Positions 42,561 through 51,051 of a stretch of DNA of 64,000 bases are shown here, piece by piece (positions within the stretch are counted from its first letter, which is position 1; each line of letters starts with the position of its first letter). Source of the stretch: Palsa-504 sp963808615 (GTDB taxonomy: Bacteria; Actinomycetota; Actinomycetes; Streptosporangiales; Streptosporangiaceae); contig CAWEGV010000012.1 of the NCBI GenBank assembly GCA_963808615.1, positions 744,001 through 808,000 on the forward strand, written 5' to 3'. The translations under genes were made by a program, and so were the position numbers. The notes beneath the pieces were generated by a model. It searched no databases. It had not been told where the DNA came from and saw only the letters and a list, made by a program, of their open reading frames with translations.

Positions 42561-42905
42561 GTGACAAGGGCACGGGAGACGGATGAGGGCCCGGCGGGCG
42601 GCGGTCTTCCTGAGATCGTGGTAGCGCCTGCGCGCCCGGACATCCGCCCGGCCCACGACGGGGATGTGATCTTCGAGGTCCGCGAGCTGTCCGGTGGCGG
42701 CCAGGCCTTGCCGGTCTTCACGACGGTCAAGCGGCTCGTGGCGACGCTCGGCCCGGACCAGCCCTGGGTCGCGCTGCCGCTGCGGAAGATCCAGGCGATC
42801 ATGGGCGGCGCGGGCGTGGACCGGGTGGTTATTGACCCGCAGGCCCAGCCAGGCGCGTGGCGCTGGCAGGCGAGCGACCTGCAAGCCCTGGAACGGAGGC
42901 AGTAG
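42561..42905 (+). CDS. SseB-like/SAV_915-type protein
   Basis: The GTG at 42561 begins a 114-residue protein. Its core (DGDVIFEVRELSGGGQALPV, FTTVKRLVATLGPDQPWVAL, PLRKIQAIMGGAGVDRVVID) matches the SseB N-terminal-like (SAV_915) domain family, frequently encoded beside actinobacterial type VII genes. The stop TAG shares its last base with the GTG of the next gene, so the two are coupled. Exact role is unknown; a regulatory or chaperone function is inferred. Confidence 0.7.
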   Translation: MTRARETDEGPAGGGLPEIVVAPARPDIRPAHDGDVIFEVRELSGGGQALPVFTTVKRLVATLGPDQPWVALPLRKIQAIMGGAGVDRVVIDPQAQPGAWRWQASDLQALERRQ

Positions 42906-43237
42906 TGGCGTTTGCGCCAGGCGGCGGTGGCGGCGACGGATTCCAGGTCGTGATGTCCGACCTGCTGGACGCGTCGGCCACCTTCGAGACCGAGGCCGCG
43001 ACGTACAAGGCGATCATGCCCACCGACGGCCCAGCGTGCCCGGACGGCGGAGACGGCGCGTTCAACCAGAGCCTTCAGGTCGTGGTCCAGGTGATCGGCG
43101 CCCTCCACCTCCAGGCCGCCGGGGTCATCGAGGTCGATTCCGCCAAGCTGAGGAAGGCGCACGACAACTACGCGCACACCGAGGAGAGCCTGACTCGGCT
43201 CTGCAACCAGATCAGTTCCCCGCTCAAGATCAACTGA
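42905..43237 (+). CDS. WXG100-like partner (forward cassette)
   Basis: The GTG at 42905 gives 110 residues (GGGDGFQVVMSDLLDASATF, IMPTDGPACPDGGDGAFNQS, LRKAHDNYAHTEESLTRL). It is clearly paralogous to the protein at 41574 (shared FxVVMSDLxxASxTF, GPACPDGGDG and NYxxTE). It precedes the large substrate gene by 19 bp. The NYxHTEE end resembles the YxxxD/E secretion motif of ESX partners, although the classic WxG turn is not obvious. Confidence 0.75.
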   Translation: MAFAPGGGGGDGFQVVMSDLLDASATFETEAATYKAIMPTDGPACPDGGDGAFNQSLQVVVQVIGALHLQAAGVIEVDSAKLRKAHDNYAHTEESLTRLCNQISSPLKIN

Positions 43238-43256
43238 TGCCAGCGAAGGACGAACC

Positions 43257-44648
43257 GTGGCCGGTACCACGACCCTGCGGACGAAATCTCTCCTGCCCCT
43301 GGCGTCGTTCGTCCACAACTGGGTGGGCGGCGACATCCACGGGCTCGCCGCGTTCTCGGGCACGCTCTATGGCTACGTGCCCGAGATGCAAGACGTGGTC
43401 ACCGCCCTGAACAAGAAGGTGGGCCAGATCGTCACCGATGCCGGATGGCAGGGTCCGGCGGCCCGAGCGTTCAGCAGCAACTGGGAAACGGTCTCGGCGG
43501 AGATCAACGCCGTCGGGCTGGTGGTCATCGAGACCGGAAGCATCGTCGACCAGCTCGCCGCGGATCTGTCAAGGATCGAGAACGCGCTGGAGAACGCCGC
43601 GGGCAAGGCCGCGGCGCACGGCGTCCAGGTCGGTGCCGACGGGCAGCCGCCGCAAGTCTGCTACGCGAGCAAGACTCAGGAGGACTGGCGCCTCGGCTAC
43701 GACTCGTTCTACCGGCAGTGCAAGGCCGACGCCGAGAATGCCAGGGTCCAGGCGGCGGGCGCGCTGCTGAAGCTCGCCCGGGCGATCACCTCGGGCAAGC
43801 CGGGCCAGGCCGGCGGCGACCCGGGTGACGTCGGGACGAGGGTCGGCGAGGGAAACACGATCGCGGACATCCTGGCCGGCCTGCTGGCCGCGAAGACCGC
43901 CTACGCGAACCAGGTCGCGGACAAGGTGGCCGAGGCCACCACCAACTGGCGCAAGGCACAGACGGCCTGGCAGGCGGCGCAGGCGGCCGCCCGGCAGGCG
44001 GACGGCCGGTTCGGGGTGATGCCCGACGAGGTCAAGGCGGCATTCAAGGACGCCAAGACGGAACTCGCCTCGGTGGAAGGGGACCTGACCAAGGCGCAGT
44101 CCGGTGAGAACGCGATCTCCAAGCTGTTCGCCACCCGAATGGAGCACCTGCCGGGTCTCGGCAAGCTCCTCGACGGGCTCCCTGCCGGGCTCAGCGACTC
44201 CAGACTGCTCTCCGCGGCGCTCGACCTCCCCGTGGTGGACGTCGCCGCCGGCGGCATCAGCACCTTCCTCAACGCCGAACAGGACATCGCCAAGGGCGTG
44301 CCGGCCTGGCTGGCCTACCCGCTCGAGACCGGCAACACCGCGGGCAGCATCGCCCTGGCCACGGTTGTCGGCGGTGGGGTCGCCGGGGCCAGCATCTTCG
44401 CCGGCGCGCCGGTCCTCGGCGTCTCGGCCGGCGTCGTGGCGGGCGGCGTGGTCGCCTACGGGGTCGGCGACTTCGTGCACAACTACATCGCGGACTTCGG
44501 CGAGCAGTGGAAGGAGCACGGGGCGCTGGGAATCGTCACCGACTTTGGCACGGCCGGGGTCGATACCCTGAAAGACACCGGGCACCTGCTCTCCGACGTC
44601 GGTAACCTGGCCAGCAGTGCGTGGCATGGCATCTCGTCCCTGTTCTGA
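43257..44648 (+). CDS. Large WXG100-type putative T7SS substrate (forward cassette)
   Basis: The GTG at 43257 starts a 463-residue protein. The N-terminus (LASFVHNWVGGDIHGLAAFS, GTLYGYVPEMQDVVTALNKK, DAGWQGPAARAFSSNWETVS) holds a WQG turn and aligns with the protein at 40460. The middle is a long helical and coiled-coil region (KVAEATTNWRKAQTAWQAAQ). The C-terminal about 130 residues are hydrophobic and Gly-rich (TVVGGGVAGASIFAGAPVLG, VVAGGVVAYGVGDFVHNYIA). The two products differ in the middle and end but keep the same plan. No known catalytic motif is visible. Confidence 0.78.
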   Translation: MAGTTTLRTKSLLPLASFVHNWVGGDIHGLAAFSGTLYGYVPEMQDVVTALNKKVGQIVTDAGWQGPAARAFSSNWETVSAEINAVGLVVIETGSIVDQLAADLSRIENALENAAGKAAAHGVQVGADGQPPQVCYASKTQEDWRLGYDSFYRQCKADAENARVQAAGALLKLARAITSGKPGQAGGDPGDVGTRVGEGNTIADILAGLLAAKTAYANQVADKVAEATTNWRKAQTAWQAAQAAARQADGRFGVMPDEVKAAFKDAKTELASVEGDLTKAQSGENAISKLFATRMEHLPGLGKLLDGLPAGLSDSRLLSAALDLPVVDVAAGGISTFLNAEQDIAKGVPAWLAYPLETGNTAGSIALATVVGGGVAGASIFAGAPVLGVSAGVVAGGVVAYGVGDFVHNYIADFGEQWKEHGALGIVTDFGTAGVDTLKDTGHLLSDVGNLASSAWHGISSLF

Positions 44649-44662
44649 ACCTGGAGGCGCGG

Positions 44663-45448
44663 ATGGGCCTGTTCGACCGTTCCGCCAGCAAGCTGTCGGG
44701 CAAGACCACACTGCTGCTGGCCGCCGACCGCGGCGACGCGCTCCTGGACGCGGCGCGTCTGTACGATCCCGGCGTGCGTCCCTGGCACGGCAGGCTGGTC
44801 TTCCGGAATGGGGTGCTGCTGTTCGGGCCGGTGACGGTGACCCCCCAGCTGGAGCAGCAGGCCGGGTTGCCGACCGGGATGGCGGTCGCCTACTACACGG
44901 GCGCGGCCCTGCGGACGTCTGGCGAGCTACGCGGCGGCAATAAGGCGTGGCAGGTCAACCATGAGACGAAGCTGTCCCATGGTGACCGGCTGGTTTGCGG
45001 CCTAGCGGACCGGCTCGGCGGGACCGTCAAGTACGCCGGGAAGCCGCCGGACCTGGCGCTGCTCACGTCGGTGTACAGCGAGCAGGCTCTGGCCCCGGAC
45101 CAGGTGGTCGAGGTGCTGCGTCCGTTCGGCGGGGACTTCAGGGTCGAGGACCAGACCAAGGACACCTACAGCCTCAGCGGCGAGAAGATCTACTTCTACG
45201 TGGCCTACTGGTCTCCGCGGCTGTACCGGGAGCCGGACGCGCCGCCCACGGTCGGCGCGATGCGCTCCCGGCCGCTGCATCACTGGGACCTGCACACCGG
45301 CACTGGCAGGAAGCGTGTCGCGCGCGAGCTCGCACAGCGGATCGGCGAGGCGGCGCTCGCGCTCGCTGACCGCTGCGGCGGTGTCGCGGTAGACGAGTTC
45401 GGGTTCCCCGTCAACAGCCCCGACGACCTGCTTCCGCAGCGTTATTAG
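44663..45448 (+). CDS. Hypothetical protein of the T7SS operon
   Basis: The ATG at 44663 follows CTGGAGGCGC. The 261-residue soluble-looking protein (SASKLSGKTTLLLAADRGDA, YDPGVRPWHGRLVFRNGVLL, GGNKAWQVNHETKLSHGDRL, VSEQ-like GLADRLGGTVKYAG, EKIYFYVAYWSPRLYREPDA) has no family I recognise. It lies between the large substrate gene (14 bp) and mycosin (30 bp), all on one strand. This suggests a dedicated accessory role, for example as a cytosolic chaperone or immunity protein. Confidence 0.65.
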   Translation: MGLFDRSASKLSGKTTLLLAADRGDALLDAARLYDPGVRPWHGRLVFRNGVLLFGPVTVTPQLEQQAGLPTGMAVAYYTGAALRTSGELRGGNKAWQVNHETKLSHGDRLVCGLADRLGGTVKYAGKPPDLALLTSVYSEQALAPDQVVEVLRPFGGDFRVEDQTKDTYSLSGEKIYFYVAYWSPRLYREPDAPPTVGAMRSRPLHHWDLHTGTGRKRVARELAQRIGEAALALADRCGGVAVDEFGFPVNSPDDLLPQRY

Positions 45449-45478
45449 TCACCGGCCGGCGCATGGTGGACGAATGTC

Positions 45479-46729
45479 ATGATGATCCTGGCGAGCAAGA
45501 TCGCGGCGGCGGTGCTCGGCGCGGCGCTGGCCACGACGGCTGCCGCACCGTCGCCCAGGCCCTCGTTCGTGCCGCCGCCGGAAGCCACCCGGCCATCGGT
45601 CCCGGTACCGGCGGCGAAGATGCCGGGGCCTACGCAGAACTGCCCGGGCCTTCCCGCGGCCCCCCGGGTCACCCAGGAGCCGTGGGCGCAGCAGGCGCTG
45701 GGCTTCAGCAACGTGTGGCCGCTGACGCGCGGCCATGGTGTCACAGTCGCGGTGGTCGACAGCGGCGTGGACTTCAGCCCGCAGCTCGCCGGGCGGGTCA
45801 CCGCCATCGACCTCACCGGGACCGGGCTGGCCGACTGCATAGGCCACGGCACGGCCGTGGCGGCGATCATCGCGGCCAGCGACATCCAGGCCCAGGGCAT
45901 GCCGTTCGAGGGCGTGGCGCCCGCCGCGCGGATCCTGTCGGTCAAGGTAAACAGCACTGACACCGGCAGGGCGCTCATCCTGGCCAAGGGGATCCGTGAC
46001 GCGGTGCTGCTGGGAGCCCAGGTCATCAACGTCTCGATCACCACGGCCGATACCCCCGCGCTCCGGGCGGCGGTGGAGTTCGCACTGAACCATAACGTCG
46101 TGATCGTGGCCGCGGGAGGAAACGACGGAACCGCCACCGGTACCGGCCCGTTCTATCCCGCAAGCTATCCGGGCGTGCTGTCGGTCGGCGCGGTGGATTC
46201 CAGCGGGGCGCTGGCGCCGTTCTCCGATCAGAAGTCGCACGTGGCGGTGACAGCGCCCGGCGTGAACGTCACTAGCGCCTTCCCGGGCGGCTACCAGCAG
46301 GACAACCTGACCGGGACGAGCTACGCCACGCCGTTCGTCTCAGGGGTCGCCGCGCTGGTGCGATCGCGCTACCCCAGGCTCGGCGCGCGGCAGGTAGTGA
46401 CCAGGATCGAGAACACCGCGGACGGCGGAACCGGGCCGGGAACCGGCCACGGCCTGGTCAACCCGGTCGAGGCGGTCACCGCCATCCTCAGCGGGGAGTT
46501 CGCGCGGAGCCCGTCACCGCCGACCGCGGAGCCGGTCTCGGTGTCGAGGATGCCGCCGCCGGACCTGACGGCACGCTCGGCCCTCGAGGTGGCCGGCGGC
46601 TGCCTCGGCGTCGCGGCCCTGGTCGCCCTTGGCGCCGTGGTCACCCGAGCGGGCCGGCGGCGCCGCTGGCGCGCCGAGCGGGCGCGGGAGCCCGCCGACG
46701 GCGACTCCGTCGGCCGTCGGCAGCCGTAA
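45479..46729 (+). CDS. mycP: Mycosin, type VII secretion subtilisin-like protease
   Basis: A signal peptide (IAAAVLGAALATTAA) is followed by a subtilase domain with all three catalytic residues: TVAVVDSGVDF (Asp), CIGHGTAVAAIIA (His) and LTGTSYATPFVSG (Ser). A Pro-rich linker and a C-terminal transmembrane helix (LGVAALVALGAVV) plus a basic tail follow. This is the MycP architecture: the protease is anchored outside the membrane and stabilises or processes the ESX machinery. The length of 416 residues is typical. It is convergent with eccC. Confidence 0.93.
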   Translation: MMILASKIAAAVLGAALATTAAAPSPRPSFVPPPEATRPSVPVPAAKMPGPTQNCPGLPAAPRVTQEPWAQQALGFSNVWPLTRGHGVTVAVVDSGVDFSPQLAGRVTAIDLTGTGLADCIGHGTAVAAIIAASDIQAQGMPFEGVAPAARILSVKVNSTDTGRALILAKGIRDAVLLGAQVINVSITTADTPALRAAVEFALNHNVVIVAAGGNDGTATGTGPFYPASYPGVLSVGAVDSSGALAPFSDQKSHVAVTAPGVNVTSAFPGGYQQDNLTGTSYATPFVSGVAALVRSRYPRLGARQVVTRIENTADGGTGPGTGHGLVNPVEAVTAILSGEFARSPSPPTAEPVSVSRMPPPDLTARSALEVAGGCLGVAALVALGAVVTRAGRRRRWRAERAREPADGDSVGRRQP

Positions 46730-46780
46730 ACGCCTCAGCCGGGTACGGCGTCGTAGCGCCTCCGCGGGCGCGGCACGCCA

Positions 46781-49700
46781 TCAGCCGGATGCGGCGGTGC
46801 GCCGGGCGGCGTGCTGGCCCCTGGCGGGCACGCTCAGTTCGTCGAGCAGCGCGACCTGGACCAGCCGGCTGCCCGTGCGGCGCTCGACGAAGAAGCCGCG
46901 ACCGGGCGGCTGGGCCTGCGGCTTGACGCCGCCGATCAGCGCCCCCTCGTCCCTGCTCCCTGACATGATCATCCCGGGGGAGCCCATCTCGCGGGCGCGC
47001 TGGACGATCGGGTCGAACATGGCACGCCCGGCGCCGCCCGCCGACCGGGCCAGGATCAGGTGCAGCCCGATGTCGCGGGCCTGCGGGACGAGATCGGCGA
47101 TCGGGAGCAGCGGGTTGGTGGCCCCGGCCACGAGGTCGTAGTCGTCGACGACCAGGAAAAGGTCAGAGCCGTGCCACCAGGAGCGGCTGCGAAGCTGCTG
47201 CGGCGTCAGGTCGGGCGGCGGGAGCCGCTGGGTGAGCGCCTCGCGCACGTCGTTTATCAGCGGTGCCGCCGCGGCCGAGGACGCGGCGTATCCGACCGTG
47301 TGTTCTGAGTCCGTGCTGTCCAGCAGCGACCTGCGGTAGTCGATGAAGATCAGCCGCGCCTGGTCGGGCGTGTACCGGCCGATCACGCTCTCGGCGAGCA
47401 GTCGGAGCAGGTTCGACTTCCCGCACTCAGTATCGCCGAAGACCAGCATGTGGGCGTCGGCGCCGAAGTCGAGCAGCACCGGCGACAGGGTGCTCTCATC
47501 CACTGCGAACGGGATCTTCGTGCCGGTCTGCGCGGGGCCGGGCAGCGCGGCCACCGGGAGGGCCTCCGGGAGCAGCCGGACCCGCGGCGCGCGATCCGCG
47601 CGCCAGGCCGTCGCCACCGTCTCCGCCAGCTTCTGCACCCCCTCGGCCAGGCTGTCGGCCGCGGGCTGGGAGTCGGTGCGCGGCAGCGCGGTCAGGAAAT
47701 GCAGGCCGTCGCGGGTGAGTCCACGGCCCGGCGCGGTCTCGGGCACGTTCGCCGCCAGCTTCCGGTCGATCTCGGATTCGTACGGATCGCCCAGCCGCAG
47801 CTCCAGCCGGGTGCCGAACAGGTCACGGATCGAGGGCCGGAACTCCGACCACTTGCCGGCCGATGCCACGACGTGCACGCCGTAGCCCAGGCCCCTAGCC
47901 GCGACGGCGGTGACCTCCTGCTCGAGCTCCTCGAAATCCTGCCGCAGCGTGAGCCAGCCGTCCACGACCAGGAACACATCCCCGAACCCGTCGCCGGTGA
48001 TCTCGCCACTGGTGCGCATGGCCCGGCACGCGGAGATCGACTCGATGCCCTGCTCGGCAAACTCCCTCTCCCGGCGGGTAAGGACGCCGCGCACCTCCGC
48101 GACCGTGCGCCGGACCCGGGTGGTGTCCAGCCGGGCGGCGACGCCACCGACGTGCGGCAGGGCGCCCAGGCTGCCCAGCGATCCGCCGCCGAAGTCGAGA
48201 CAGTAGAACTGCGTCTCGGCCGGCGTGTGCAGCAGCGCCAGCGAGCAGATCAAGGTCCGCAGCATGGTGGACTTGCCGCTGCGCGGCGCGCCGACGACCG
48301 CCGCATGGCCGGCGGCCGCGGAAAGGTCGACCCACAGCCGGTCACGGCGCTGCTCGAACGGCCGGTCCACGATCCCGGTAACCGCGCGCAGCCCGCCGCG
48401 CAATTGCTCGCTCTCCACCGTGCACCCGTAGCGCTCGGTGATCACCAACGGGGGAAGAAGCTGGTCCAGCGTGGGTGACAGGCCCAGCGGCGGCAGCCAG
48501 ATCTGGTGCGCGGCCGGCCCGTGCCCGGCGAGCTGGCCGACCACGACGTCGAGCAGGCTTTCCGCCGAGCCCGCTGAGCCCGCTGAGCCCGCTGAGCCCG
48601 CCGAGTCGGCCTGAACGGGCCCAGGGCCGTCCTCGGCCAGCTCCGGCCGGACGTAGCCGGGACCGAACGGCGCGATGGCCGGGCGCACCCGGGACCGCCG
48701 GGCCCGGACTGGCTCCGCGGCGGTCGGCCCCGAGACGTAGGCGGCCTTGAACCTGGTCATGTCGCCGGTGCCGGACTTCAGGTACCCGCTGCCCGGCTGC
48801 GGCGGCAGCTCGTAGGCGTCTGGCACGCCGAGCACCACGCGCGACTCCATGGCCGAGAACGTGCGCAGGCCGATCCGGTAGGACAGGTGCGTGTCGAGGC
48901 CGCGCAGCTTGCCTTCCTCCAGGCGCTGCGAGGCGAGCAGCAGGTGCACGCCGAGGGACCGGCCCAGCCGCCCGATCATCACGAACAGGTCGATGAACTC
49001 CGACCGCGCGGATAGTAGCTCGGAGAACTCGTCGATGACCACGAACAGGGTGGGCACAGGCGGCAGATCGGCCCCCTGCTCGCGGGCCCTGGCGTAATCG
49101 CGGAGCGAGGCGTAGTTGCCCGCCGCCCGCAGCAGCTCCTGCCTGCGGACCAGCTCGCCGTTCAGCGCGTCGCGCATCCGGTCCACCAGCGGAAGCTCGT
49201 CCGCCAGGTTCGTGATCACGGCGGACACATGGCTCAGCCGCTCCAGCCCGAGGAATGTGGCGCCGCCCTTGAAGTCCACCAGGACGAAGTTGAGCACGTC
49301 GGAGGGGTGCGTCAGGGCCAGGCCCAGAACCAGCGTCCGGAGCAGCTCGGACTTGCCCGAGCCGGTCGCGCCGATGATCAGGCCGTGCGGGCCCATGCCG
49401 CCCTGAGCGGACTCCTTGATATCCAGCTCGACCGGCTGACCGTCGGCGTCGGTGCCGATCGGCACCCGCAGCCGACCGCGCGGCAACCGCGGTCGCCACA
49501 GGGCCTCCGGGTCGAGCGTGAACGGGATGGGGATCCCGAGCAGCGACGTCAGCGTGGTGTCGGCCGCCAGCGGGTCATCGGCCACGCCGCCGACGCCAGG
49601 CCGCAGCGGCGCAAGTTGCCTGGCGAACGCGCCGGCCTCGGCGAGCGACATCGAATCCGGGACGCCGATCGGCGAGCGCACCTCGGCACCCGTCCGGTCC

Positions 49701-50824
49701 CTGGTGATCATGTCGGTTCCGGCGGAAGTGACGCTCAGGCTAAGGACTGGCGCGGCCGCGGTCACCGGCGCGGCGAGGATCCCTGAGGTCAGATCGATGA
49801 CCACGGCACCCTCGATACCGTCGGTGCCCAGACGGGAGTCCGCGATCTGGTCGCCGCCGTCAACGAGCACCACGTGGAAGGGGAGAGCGGCCGACCTACC
49901 GGGGGTGAACGGCGGGCGGCCTACCAGCTCCGCGCCGATCATCGTCTCGAGCTGTGGCAGGCCGGGCGCCATCAGGCGGACCGGTCCCGCCGCGTCGACC
50001 TCGGTCGGGTGCATGTTGTGCGGCAGCCACTTGATCCACTGCCACCGCCGCATCCGCTCCGGCGATGCGCACACGCTGATGCGGACATCGTCAGGGGAGT
50101 GGAAGATCGCGAGCTGTGCGATCATCGCCCGGAGCATGCCGTCGACCGCCTCGGGATTACCGCTGGGCGCGATCCGGGCGAACGCGCGCAGCGAGATCCC
50201 GATTGGCAGCCCGGGAACGCTGTTGTGGGCCCGGATGAACCGCCGCAACGCGCCCGCACAGAGCGGATCAAGGTCCTCGACCGGCTTGGTGTCGGGCGGC
50301 ACGAGCCGGACCGCCAGCCGGTGCGTGCCGGTGCCGATCCGGACCTTGGCGAAGTCCTCACCGGACGCGCGCCGCTCCCAGACCCGCCGTAGCTCGGGGT
50401 CGACCAGCAGCGCGGCCAGCGCACGCGGGTCGGGGCTGGCCCACTCCAGCGCCTCCCGCTGGGCCGCGGCGACCGCGCGCACCTTGCGCCGCACCTGGCC
50501 CAGATAGCGCAGGTAGTCCCGGCGCTGGCCGTTGAGCTTCCGGTTCCGCTCGCCGCTGCCCCGCCCCATCTGGGTGAGCATCATGCCGCCCATGCCCAGG
50601 GCCATCGCGCCGCCGCCCACGTAGAGGATCTTGTTCGAGCTGTTCCCGGCGAACATCGAGCCCATCCCGACCATCATTGCGATCATCGGGAGGTACATCA
50701 GCGTCTGCCGGAAGCTGTCGGGCGCGGCCTCGGGGATCTCCGGCGGCGGCTCGAGCCGGATCTCGCCGCTGGGAAGCTCAGGCGGGTCGTGGCGCTCGGT
50801 CCGGCGGACAACGACGGTGCTCAC
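46781..50824 (-). CDS. eccC: EccC, type VII secretion FtsK/SpoIIIE ATPase
   Basis: The GTG at 50824 follows GGAAGGAAGGG. The frame is open to 51772, but the family begins with STVVVRRTERHDPPELPSGE. Two N-terminal membrane helices (FRQTLMYLPMIAMMVGMGSM and KILYVGGGAMALGMGGMML) anchor it. Three ATPase domains follow with P-loops IIGATGSGKSELL (about residue 480), VVGAPRSGKSTML (about 840) and VFGDTECGKSNLL (about 1120), and Walker B TLFVVIDEFSELL in the first. At 1347 residues it is a full-length fused EccCab motor. A 9-bp repeat in the linker between domains 1 and 2 encodes SAG repeats. Confidence 0.95.
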   Translation of the reverse strand: MSTVVVRRTERHDPPELPSGEIRLEPPPEIPEAAPDSFRQTLMYLPMIAMMVGMGSMFAGNSSNKILYVGGGAMALGMGGMMLTQMGRGSGERNRKLNGQRRDYLRYLGQVRRKVRAVAAAQREALEWASPDPRALAALLVDPELRRVWERRASGEDFAKVRIGTGTHRLAVRLVPPDTKPVEDLDPLCAGALRRFIRAHNSVPGLPIGISLRAFARIAPSGNPEAVDGMLRAMIAQLAIFHSPDDVRISVCASPERMRRWQWIKWLPHNMHPTEVDAAGPVRLMAPGLPQLETMIGAELVGRPPFTPGRSAALPFHVVLVDGGDQIADSRLGTDGIEGAVVIDLTSGILAAPVTAAAPVLSLSVTSAGTDMITRDRTGAEVRSPIGVPDSMSLAEAGAFARQLAPLRPGVGGVADDPLAADTTLTSLLGIPIPFTLDPEALWRPRLPRGRLRVPIGTDADGQPVELDIKESAQGGMGPHGLIIGATGSGKSELLRTLVLGLALTHPSDVLNFVLVDFKGGATFLGLERLSHVSAVITNLADELPLVDRMRDALNGELVRRQELLRAAGNYASLRDYARAREQGADLPPVPTLFVVIDEFSELLSARSEFIDLFVMIGRLGRSLGVHLLLASQRLEEGKLRGLDTHLSYRIGLRTFSAMESRVVLGVPDAYELPPQPGSGYLKSGTGDMTRFKAAYVSGPTAAEPVRARRSRVRPAIAPFGPGYVRPELAEDGPGPVQADSAGSAGSAGSAGSAESLLDVVVGQLAGHGPAAHQIWLPPLGLSPTLDQLLPPLVITERYGCTVESEQLRGGLRAVTGIVDRPFEQRRDRLWVDLSAAAGHAAVVGAPRSGKSTMLRTLICSLALLHTPAETQFYCLDFGGGSLGSLGALPHVGGVAARLDTTRVRRTVAEVRGVLTRREREFAEQGIESISACRAMRTSGEITGDGFGDVFLVVDGWLTLRQDFEELEQEVTAVAARGLGYGVHVVASAGKWSEFRPSIRDLFGTRLELRLGDPYESEIDRKLAANVPETAPGRGLTRDGLHFLTALPRTDSQPAADSLAEGVQKLAETVATAWRADRAPRVRLLPEALPVAALPGPAQTGTKIPFAVDESTLSPVLLDFGADAHMLVFGDTECGKSNLLRLLAESVIGRYTPDQARLIFIDYRRSLLDSTDSEHTVGYAASSAAAAPLINDVREALTQRLPPPDLTPQQLRSRSWWHGSDLFLVVDDYDLVAGATNPLLPIADLVPQARDIGLHLILARSAGGAGRAMFDPIVQRAREMGSPGMIMSGSRDEGALIGGVKPQAQPPGRGFFVERRTGSRLVQVALLDELSVPARGQHAARRTAASG
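48563..48606 (-). repeat. 9-bp tandem repeat within eccC
   Basis: CCGCTGAGC-type 9-mers repeat about four to five times. They encode (SAG)n on the reverse strand in the linker between the first and second ATPase domains of EccC. The unit is a multiple of three, so copy-number change would lengthen or shorten the linker without a frameshift. Confidence 0.75.
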
Positions 50825-51051
50825 GGCCCTGCCCTTCCTTCCTCCGTTCCGGTCACGCGTAGCGCGATTTGACCGGTTGGTCCGCGCTGAAGGAGTTAGT
50901 ATTCTACGGCCGCATCTCCGGCCCGGCAGGCCGATGCGGGAAGGCGCGGTCGCCTCCGTCGCGGGACCGTAGCGGAAGGTGCTGCCGCTGTTACGAAGAC
51001 CTGAGACCATAACGGACGGCATCCGGGCGGCCGATCCGTGAAGGGAGGCAG

